Assembly: GCA_963920635.1 (NCBI GenBank)
Contig: OY987298.1
Location: forward strand, 107,203,309 to 107,267,308
Reading direction: 5' to 3'
DNA length: 64,000 bases
Source: Pseudeuparius sepicola
Lineage: Eukaryota; Arthropoda; Insecta; Coleoptera; Anthribidae
Position numbers and translations under genes: made by a program. This document shows, in pieces, positions 56,118-64,000 of the stretch. The notes under the pieces are model-generated. The model saw only the letters and a program-made list of their open reading frames with translations, searched no databases and was not told the origin of the DNA. Positions within the stretch are counted from its first letter, which is position 1. Every line of letters starts with the position of its first letter.

Positions 56118-57670
56118 ATTTTTCTTGAAATCGGCAGTGAAGTGTCCCAAAATTGTCATTAAAAGCTCAGAAATCGGCACTGAAGTAACCCATTATTATT
56201 TTTTCAATAAGTAGGCCTTGGCGAGATGTAAACATCAAACGTCAGACGCGGAGCCATCGCCCGTCAAAAATGACCAAATATTCAAAACCCGGCCAATAAA
56301 GGCCCATTTAACTATTCGTACACATTGCGAAATTGTTACCTATAGCAGCGCAATCTATCAGTATAAATATTTTAGTAGGTTTGAATATCAATAGATTTGT
56401 TATGGAGGCTGCACAACAAGCAGCAGTTTGGTTTTCTGTTCGAAGGCGTCGTGTCTTGTCATACTTGACCTAGGTAGCGCGATCGTCAAAGTCAAGCAAC
56501 GCCGCGCGTAGTCGATTCATGGACGGGTGATCCCTTATTATTTTCTTGCCTAATAAAACGTTTTTCTCCGATTTTAAAAAAATATAATACAGCTGGTTTT
56601 AGCTGTTATATAAAGGCCAATTCAATTATAATTACGTTACTGCCATTATGGCCGTCCAGCAACTGACTAATGAAATGAGGCGGTGGAGGCGGCCCTTCCG
56701 CGCGGCAGGAGAGGGGGCGATCATATATCTATCTGCCGTATGCCAGTTTAGTATTTAGTTGTTATCGTGTCGCCTTTTAAAATATAAAACCTTAACTAAG
56801 CGCCGTGTTTTGTGCTTTTATTTTTTTGTTTGCTAAAGATTAGCCCTGTTGTCGGAGGTCACTTACTGTACATAGTAATAAATACATAAATAATAAATCT
56901 ATAGTTAGTAGTAAAAAAATCAGACAATGAACTGTATCGGCAACGTCGCACCGCGAGCAAAACGACAGTCGCCACATCGAGAGGGAGCGCAGAGCGCGAC
57001 CACGCAGGAGAGTTGGCCATTAGAAACCAAGAAACCAACAACGCGAAAAGGTACATTCCGTCGTGGAAAACCGCAGTACCATATCGTCCGGGCGCTGCCG
57101 TGCCGCCGGACTTTCTTTTCGAAACCGGGAGTTTTGTGATAATATGGCAAGTGCGAATGTGAGTGCGTGCCTTACCGAGGTGTTACCATTCAACTTACCA
57201 GAGGAGGATAGTTTTTAAATCACCTTTCATTTGCTATTAGCGATTATTATCCTAAAGGATAATAAAAGGTAAGCACATTTAGATAAATCAGTAGATACCT
57301 TGAAAAGATAAAAAAATATTGAGTGTTTTCGTTGCCTGGCGCCGCGATCTGACAACGTCGTAAGGAAGACCTGAAACGAATTTGCCTCTCCCTCGCGCCT
57401 TGGGTAAGCGTCTACCCGATAATAAAACTGAGCGGCTCGTTAGGGGAAATATTAAAATTATTTAATTATTTCTAAAATATTTCCGAAAAAAATTATTTTT
57501 TTTCTATTTTCCGCATTTAGACACCTTTCTGAGTATGTGGTTAAAATTATTGTATTTAGGTCTGAAACACCCTGTATGTACCTCGGCACTGAAGTTCTTT
57601 TTATGACTCATATGGTTTATTCCATATGAGTCATAAAAAGTTGAACTTCAGTGCCTTGGTACATAAATAA
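56118..57670. mobile_element. CTTCAGTGCCGA element, copy 2 (inverted), interrupted
   Basis: 56118-56589 plus 57577-57670 together match the reverse complement of 43270-43830. The motif TCGGCACTGAAG (complement of CTTCAGTGCCGA) lies at 56174 and 57583, and near-copies at 56132 and 57645. The plus strand has a start MEAAQQAAVWFSVRRRRVLS (56402 on) that stops soon after. It is interrupted exactly at TA by 56590-57574. Confidence 0.82.
56590..57574. mobile_element. 985-bp TA-flanked insertion inside copy 2
   Basis: Begins CAGCTGGTTTTAG and ends GAAACACCCTG, an imperfect inverted pair; TA flanks it (56588-56589, 57575-57576). The uninterrupted sequence in copy 1 has a single TA at this place, proving the insertion. 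Inside are a GC-rich part (56640-57180) with overlapping frames on both strands and a 24-codon frame MASANVSACLTEVLPFNLPE at 57144; none has a known domain. Confidence 0.8.
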
Positions 57671-59100
57671 CTATTAAGTAGAGCACTTTATTGAACATTT
57701 TGAACAATAAATATTTAGATTTATTATGTTTAAAACAGATATTGATTAAACCAATAGACTCTGCCAAAAGTCCAGCAGAAAAAATGGCTTTGTAAGTGAT
57801 TTTATAATATAATTCATCGCGCAATTCCGTAAAACAAAATTATTTTATTGTATTAAATCTAGAATTTTACTTTTTCAACATTTCAGTAACATCGTTTAAG
57901 CATGGATATTAAAACATATATTAAAACTAATTATTGTAGGTAACGGGCCTCTGATAGATTTTCCATCAACGCCGTATAAAGATATTGTGTGACAAAATTT
58001 CATTAAATTTGCCAGGGTTCTTTCTGATTCTTGTTTGGCTACCATGTCCCTTCCTAAAAAAATTGCCACAATTAATTTGCAGATAGTATTATTATATGTT
58101 AAACAGGGACCACGGATTTATAATTTTAATCGGCTGTAAGCAATTAGACGGAAATTGAATCCTATAAGCGAATCAGACACCCGGCTTTAATCACCGGGCA
58201 TTAATGTTTCATTTTTAATCTACCTTTATACATCGTCCCGTCCCAGCTTATTGGGAAATCGATCGCAGGAGCCTGCCTGCAATTAACCTATTTAATAATT
58301 AGGTTTGCTGTCGTATTTCCAAGATGGATATTCTGCTGGAATATTGCGTGCGTGCAGGGAGAAAATATTGTGACGAAAAGTTTTGCTTACAATTATAATA
58401 TCCATGAAAGTATTAAGACAAATTGTGTCTAGAATTTCATTCGCGGCAAAACTGTTCTAATAAATTTCAAACAATTAAGTGGAATTTGTTGATCTCTATA
58501 TAAAGCCTACAGATTTGACAGGTAAGTTATTTACACGACGTAGGCATTCGGCAAGAAAGGAGTAAAGTGAGTAAAATAGGGTGGGGAATCTCTGGAACTG
58601 TAAAGCCTACCAACTTGAAATTCGGCAAGCGGGTTACTTATATTTTCCAAAATTCAACCCCTACGGGGATGAAATGGAGGGATGGAAAACTTTATTTGAA
58701 TTTCCATGTGGACGTAGTCGCGGGCATAAGTTAGTTTTAAATATTCAAGAAAACGTGTATAGTGTGAAAATAATAATAAATGAATTATGAAACGGCTCAA
58801 TGTATAATTTCGATATCCATCTATCGATGATTGTGAACTCGGTGTGGGAGAGCTGAAATTGTTCCTCTCTGCAATGCAGTATTGCTGCGTCGGAACGGGG
58901 ATTGGAATCAAGTCATTACAGGATGAGTCTTTGACTTATACAAAAATTTGAAACATGAGTAAAGTTGAACCCCTGATGGAGTACACTTACGAAGTCATTT
59001 AAAAAACTCAAATATGAAATTTCCGTTTTTCCATGATTTTTGTTATTTTGGGACCTCATTCCTTGTTCCATCCACCACCCTAACCACTATTCCAATTTGA
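57671..59100. other. No supported gene
   Basis: 58140-58360 is somewhat less AT-rich, with several TTAAT/ATTAA motifs, but nothing can be called. Confidence 0.45.
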
Positions 59101-60021
59101 AGTCTGCAATATTGCCACACTCCGTAAGTGAACAAATTACAACCAATCAACACGGTTTTACAAAAGGACGCTCTACAACATCTAATTTAATACTTATTAC
59201 GCAATCTGTTGCTCAGGCATTGGGTGATGCATCCCAACTTGATGTTATATACACTGACCTTTTTGACAAATTGGATCACTGTATGCTTATTGATAAGTTA
59301 AAACACTTTGATGTACCTAGCCAGTTAATCGATTTAATTACCTCTTGGCTAAGCGATCGAAGGCAGTATGTGTCCATTAGTGGTTTGAACTCACAGCGGT
59401 TCACCTGTCCCTCAGGGGTGCCTCAGGGATCAGTCCTCGGACCTCTTATCTTTAACATTTTTGTTAATGATATTTGTCGGAGATTGTCCGTCTGCTCGTT
59501 GCTGTATGCTGATGATTTTAAATCTTTGCAAAAATTCATACTCCTGAGGATTGCGGTAGGTTGTAGGATGACTTGAATGTTGTCAATGTATGGTGTACTC
59601 TCCAGACCAGAGTTTGTTAAATACTTGGGAGTTACAATTGACGCATGTCTTTCTTTTAATAAACATTGCGAGAATGTATATTCAGTCAGGCTTCCAAAAT
59701 ATTTGTTTTTTTTTTGTTAGAGTGGGGCGAAATTTTTCTGATACCAATATACTGAAAAAGCTATTTTTCTCTCTTATTAGGCCCAAGTTGGAGTATGCTT
59801 CCATTGTTTGGAACCGAGGATATAATATAAAATCGATGAATATAGAATCTGTCCAGCGTCGGTTTCTAAAATATTTATTTTTTAGACAAGAAGGATTCTA
59901 CACTCCCCATCAGGGTTTTCCTCTATCCGATTTAATGGAAATGTTTAATGTTGCTTCCCTTGAGGATAGAAGGAAATACTCGTCTCAGGTTTTCCTATAT
60001 AACATAATCATCATCAATTAA
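59101..60021 (+). pseudogene. LINE reverse transcriptase, frameshifted fragment
   Basis: The first frame (to 59576) has NQHGFTKGRSTTSNLI, the region with the first Asp (VIYTDLFDKLDH), PSGVPQGSVLGPLIFNIFVN and the catalytic LLYADD (~59505). Then a shift: RPEFVKYLGVTIDACLSFN lies in another frame near 59605-59665. A further shift gives FSLIRPKLEYASIVWN and ESVQRRFLKYL in the frame ending at 60021. Such a thumb and C-terminal order is usual for Jockey/CR1-like LINEs. The endonuclease and the start of the RT are missing. At least two frameshifts: not functional. Confidence 0.9.
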
Positions 60022-60353
60022 GGCTCCATGTGCCCCGTGTTTGTGCTCGGCAGAGTGATACTTTTTATCTACCTGCGCCTAGGACAAATATCTTAAAATT
60101 CTCGCCTTTGGATTCTATGTGTAATTTTAGTAATAATTTGAAAAACATGGATATTTTTAATACTACTTTACCTAGAATTAGGGGTCATGTTTTTGCAACT
60201 TGAGCTATTTATTGTAAGTACCTACTATTGTTTTGTGATGTATTTTGTTTTTTGTTTTTTTGACCTTTTCTTATTTTTTGTTTTTGTACTTTTCTCCTGC
60301 CCTATTAATGGTTACGCCTGTTGGGCGTTAAATAAATAAATAAATAAATAAAT
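59101..60353 (+). mobile_element. 5'-truncated LINE (Jockey/CR1 type)
   Basis: Reverse-transcriptase coding remnant (59101-60021), a ~310-bp 3' part, and a tail of (AAAT)n at about 60329-60353 after GTTGGGCGTTA. Truncation at the 5' side and the simple-repeat tail are typical of LINE insertions by target-primed reverse transcription. No target duplication was found. Confidence 0.87.
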
Positions 60354-62225
60354 CGTAATCTTATTTTAAAATATTCATTATTTTTAGCAAATACCTTTTT
60401 TTAAATTGTATATCTCATTTATTTTTGATTGTGATCGGATAGCTTGTGTTCAACTCCTGTTATTTTTTAATTAAATACACCGATGCCTTCGATACTATGC
60501 ATGTTTCTACAAATTTTTATAAAGCTAAACACCTGCAAACTAAAATAGAATATTATCTAATCTAGCCGACAAATGTAATTTGATGATATTAGAAGTCTTA
60601 ATAAATTTAAACCCGGTCACGACTATTACAAGTACAAAAGCCACAGTAATATTCAAGTTCTATACTGCGAATATTTAACTTTGGACGAATGAATGTAACT
60701 CATAATAATAAAGAGCAGACTTGCATATGATGACTTATTATTCCTCTTCTAAGGGCGTTTTGCTCGTGCAGCACTACTTTTAGCAGCTCGCAAGGCCCCA
60801 GCTACAACTTTCTCAAGCTTACAAGCCCTTAGCAAACATGTGGCAACGCCGCAGCGGGACGGTTTATAATTAGATACATTTTTGAACTTTGTTTTAATAA
60901 TTGGGTACCTAAATAAGTAGGTACCTTGGTTTAACAGACAATAAAAGCAGTAACAAGTAACAAAATATACACAGAAGTATAAGTATTTATAATAAGTGCG
61001 TTTCCTGGTGTGGATATGTACATTTTCGCCAAATAATAATTTAAATTTGGGCGAATAGAGGGGACTACATTTTGTTGTAAGTCGAATTTTTTTGAGAATT
61101 TTTCTCAAAGTGCCTATCTTCCTTTATGGTTAGTACAAGTACAATTTAAATTGAGTGTTATTTAATCATTTAAACGATTTATTCGATGTAAAGTGTGCTT
61201 GGACATGCGCAAACGGTATGCAATCTTTTCTTCAGCAGTTTTATGACAAGAACTTACATACTTATCATTGGCAGCCTGTTCAGAAACGTGGAAAAATTAA
61301 GTAATAAAATACAAAAATTCACGTGACAATAATAGCCCTTTGGGCCCACGGTAACGGCATGCCTATGGGTTTTCGAGGAATTTCTATTTTGAACTATTAT
61401 AAAACACATGGCAGCCTGACTAAAATCATATCAAAATGCATATTTTTGGAATAAATGAAAACTCACTTTTCCATATGAAGAAACCAGGATGACTCTGATT
61501 CATACCTTATTATTGTGAGAATATATGCAACATAATGCCCTTTGAAAGGCATACTGAGTAAAATCACGTCCATAAATTTGTCACTATCTTCCGGTCTATC
61601 AGGTAAAATACCGAATATCCAAAATCCATATATAGAGAAGGTTTAAAAATAGGTAAAAGTTTCGTTCCAGTTAAGAGCACGATAAAAAAATTTACAATGC
61701 CATTTTCTTTTGAATTGGCTCCCAAGGTAAAATCCTCGCTTCCCAACATAAGCAAATTAAATACCATAGCTATAAGCTTTGTGTAAGAAGACACAATGAG
61801 TGCGCATGTATTTACTACAAAAGATATAAACCTAAACTCCCCAGATTTATACAAGCTCCCCCCGCTTTTCTCCAGATTATTTTGCCCCTCGTCTTATACT
61901 TTCCATATTCGAGATATTAATCTCGAGATATTCTAAAGTGCCTGCGTTAAAATATATCGAGCGCGAGCACGCATCCTGGAAGAAATACGTGTATAAACAC
62001 ATCACGCCTCAATCAAAAGGAGGTGGCTGCTTCTTGGATTTACGCCTTAATTCTGTTCGGTTCACACAATTGAGAAGCAACACCGTGAATCTACATCGTA
62101 CCCAGTGCTCTTGGCCATCGCCGGTGTTTTTCTACTGAGCTGGCAACTCTAAAAGTGTCGTCTGGCGGACAGTGAGTAAGAATATAGCCATAATAACAAA
62201 TCAAGTAAATATAACACGTATCAAT
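60354..62225. other. No supported gene
   Basis: AT-rich; frames at 60749-61108 and 61564-61854 (minus) lack domains. Confidence 0.5.
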
Positions 62226-62797
62226 TATTGTTGTTTGTTAGGTCGATGCAAACATTTAGGGGGTGATAGAGTAAGCTATTTCAAACTTATTTAGCCAAAC
62301 TTACCTTAGAACGAGGTCTTACGGCGTTGACTGACGTATTAATAGCGACTGCTCACGGCTGTCATGTTTGACAGTTCTCTGGCTCACCATGCGCTTCCAG
62401 GAGACAAAGTACAATTCAAAATACATTGTTGACCATAGGCGCCATCTACTTTCCAGGACATGAAACTATAGTTGTGAGAAGTCTTATTAATACGTCAGTC
62501 AACGCTTACGGTCTTCGAGATATTGACCAATTTTTTTTTATTTCACAAATACTTTGTTGGGCGCTATTAATGCGATAACCAAAGAATAATGAAAGAAGAA
62601 ATTACGCGAAACGGGTATAATACTTCTAATTATTGCATTAATAGCGCCCAACAAAAAAAAATAGAAATTAAAAAATAAATTGGTCAATATTTCGAAAACC
62701 GTAAGACTTCGTACTAAGGTAAGTTTGGCTAGGTAAGTTCTAAATAGATTACTCTATCACCCCCTAGAATGTTTGCATCGACCTACCAAACATCCTG
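62226..62797. mobile_element. Inverted-repeat element with TACAGG-type end
   Basis: The left (62226-62334 plus 62505-62590) and right (about 62620-62797) arms are inverted copies sharing GGTCGATGCAAACATT, GGGGGTGATAGAGTAA and GGGCGCTATTAATGC. The right end is CATCCTG/TA. The left arm is broken by a 180-bp insertion. Confidence 0.8.
62325..62504. mobile_element. 180-bp MITE with 7-bp duplication, nested
   Basis: TIRs CGTTGACTGACGTATTAAT and its exact complement (19 bp, with more similarity inside). Flanked by CTTACGG at 62318-62324 and 62505-62511. The other arm of the host element shows a single GTCTTACGG at this place, confirming the empty site. No coding capacity. Confidence 0.88.
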
Positions 62798-63047
62798 TAT
62801 CTCTCTCTATTTCTCTCTTGTACTTATTTGATTTCTTATTCCGGCTATATATTCGTATACATTGGACTTATCTATCTTCGACCGAAATTCGGTGCAAGAA
62901 GTTAAGCTGTCATACTTGGTCAATGCGGTTTTTGAAAACAGATGTTTCGCTAAAAATATATTGTAAAAACGACAAGAAATGCTTGAAATGATTTTAAATT
63001 ACTGTATGTTGTAATAAAAGCTTAAATCTATACAGAGTTGTTGACAT

Positions 63048-63307
63048 ACACGTACAGCAACCTAAGAAGTGGTAATCGAACTATTCTAATGTGTTGAACT
63101 GAAGGGAAAGTTAGTATCGTTTGCATAAAAAAGACGAAGACATATAGAAGATGGTAGTGGGAACGCCGCACACCCGCCTACCGTGGGAGTGGGGGTTACA
63201 ATAGCTGCTCATATCGGCCACGAGCCTGCGGCCGTTGTAACCCCCACTCCCGTGGTAATCGAGTGTGCGGATAGTTCGATTACCACTTCTTAGCATGCTG
63301 TACGTGT
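63048..63307. repeat. Hairpin element with GC-rich inner stem
   Basis: Outer arms 63048-63084 and 63271-63307 share AAGAAGTGGTAATCGAACTA in inverted form; an inner stem pairs ACCGTGGGAGTGGGGGTTAC (63181) with GTAACCCCCACTCCCGTGGT. Together about 260 bp. Confidence 0.82.
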
Positions 63308-64000
63308 ATATACACAATTGGTAAAATGTTTTTTAGAGTCGGCGAAACCATGCGACCCCAGACTCCGCCCATATCCGCTCTTGAAGCTGTCGCCCTCAAT
63401 GATTTATTGCCATTTGTTTTAGGTGCGAGCCGGCCAGCCAATGCACCCGAGGCTAGGTTGCAGTGAAATTATACAATCGCCAAATCAGTTCCGTCATTCC
63501 ATATTATTTGCCGCCTACAGTCCGCCTACATACTTATTAAGCAGTGGTATCATTCCATCTTTAACCTTCAGTAGAAATCGTATATTACATCAACCTTATT
63601 CCACACAAGAGCAGAAAATACAGACAACAAACTTTATATTTCCCTACATGTAGACGTTCGCGCGATGATGCGTTTCAAAACTAATTTCTACACTTTTCTG
63701 ACCGGCGATCGCGTGGCAAAATAACCGCACAGTATTAACTGTAACCGGAGCAAGCAGATCGTACTCATAGCAATAATATAATGATATTGTATAATACACG
63801 ATATCTTCCCGAATAGAAGGCGAAAAAACATAGGTATAGTGCAATTAGTAAATGACGCTTCTGACATCGCCACCGGGCACTATATTCGCTGGATACGATT
63901 TTGCATAAATGCGTCATCTATTACAGAGAAGCCGAACACCATTCAGTAGATGTATGGCTGCCCAGATTTCTGTCGCCTTCAAGCTATTTGTCTGTGGTTC
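63308..64000. other. No recognised feature
   Basis: Nothing supported; short frames on both strands overlap and lack domains. Confidence 0.5.

Noticed and set aside
59040..59100. Start of the LINE frame at 59040
   Set aside because: The first ~20 codons do not fit a reverse transcriptase; similarity begins near 59101, so the frame start is accidental.

Overview
The window looks like non-coding, repeat-dense DNA from an arthropod, most likely an insect. The base is AT-rich, and the recognisable coding pieces are a BEL/Pao LTR polyprotein, Tc1/mariner and hAT transposases, a Crypton-like recombinase, a Jockey/CR1-type reverse transcriptase, and FLYWCH- and THAP-like fragments. I found no convincing single-copy host gene in 64 kb. 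The only long intact coding sequence is the BEL polyprotein (minus strand, 1440-6728). The species cannot be named from this sequence.

Layout. 0.7-8.5 kb: a DNA transposon with ~300-bp terminal inverted repeats (TIRs) and a decayed Cys-rich coding remnant, split in its left TIR by a complete BEL/Pao retrotransposon (951-7516, near-identical LTRs, 5-bp target duplication TATGG). 10-15.3 kb: a decayed Tc1 element, a deleted hAT, and a hAT-like element with 8-bp duplications that itself carries a 417-bp insertion flanked by a 12-bp duplication. 16.6-18.3 kb: two large foldback elements. 18.46-20.6 kb: a Crypton-like gene split by a 1.8-kb insertion whose ends carry eight ACAC-N6-GTGT dyads at 20-31-bp spacing; a tRNA-derived SINE with 8-bp duplications lies inside it. 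20.9-30.2 kb: a FLYWCH fragment, a foldback with a nested foldback MITE that contains a transposase start, a 2.5-kb giant inverted repeat with a coding remnant, THAP and mariner fragments, and another 1.15-kb near-palindrome.

30-37.9 kb is poor in recognisable features. 38-64 kb is again dense: many TA-flanked elements ending in TACAGG, two inverted-orientation copies of one family at 43.2 and 56.1-57.7 kb, a hAT/CGGBP1-like pseudogene, a 122-bp tandem repeat with a CRE palindrome per unit, a palindromic family at 49.9-53.6 kb (one copy interrupted by a 725-bp internally deleted LTR retrotransposon encoding a small putative myristoylated membrane protein), a LINE 3' end with an (AAAT)n tail, and a nested 180-bp MITE with a 7-bp duplication.

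Several GC-rich blocks (about 381-633, 12745-12972, 49060-49330, 54850-55230) stand out from this background; two are diverged copies of each other. They may be old repeats or regulatory blocks. The genes do not form a pathway: the window is a layered record of insertions, and in at least four cases a related uninterrupted copy inside the same window shows the empty site.
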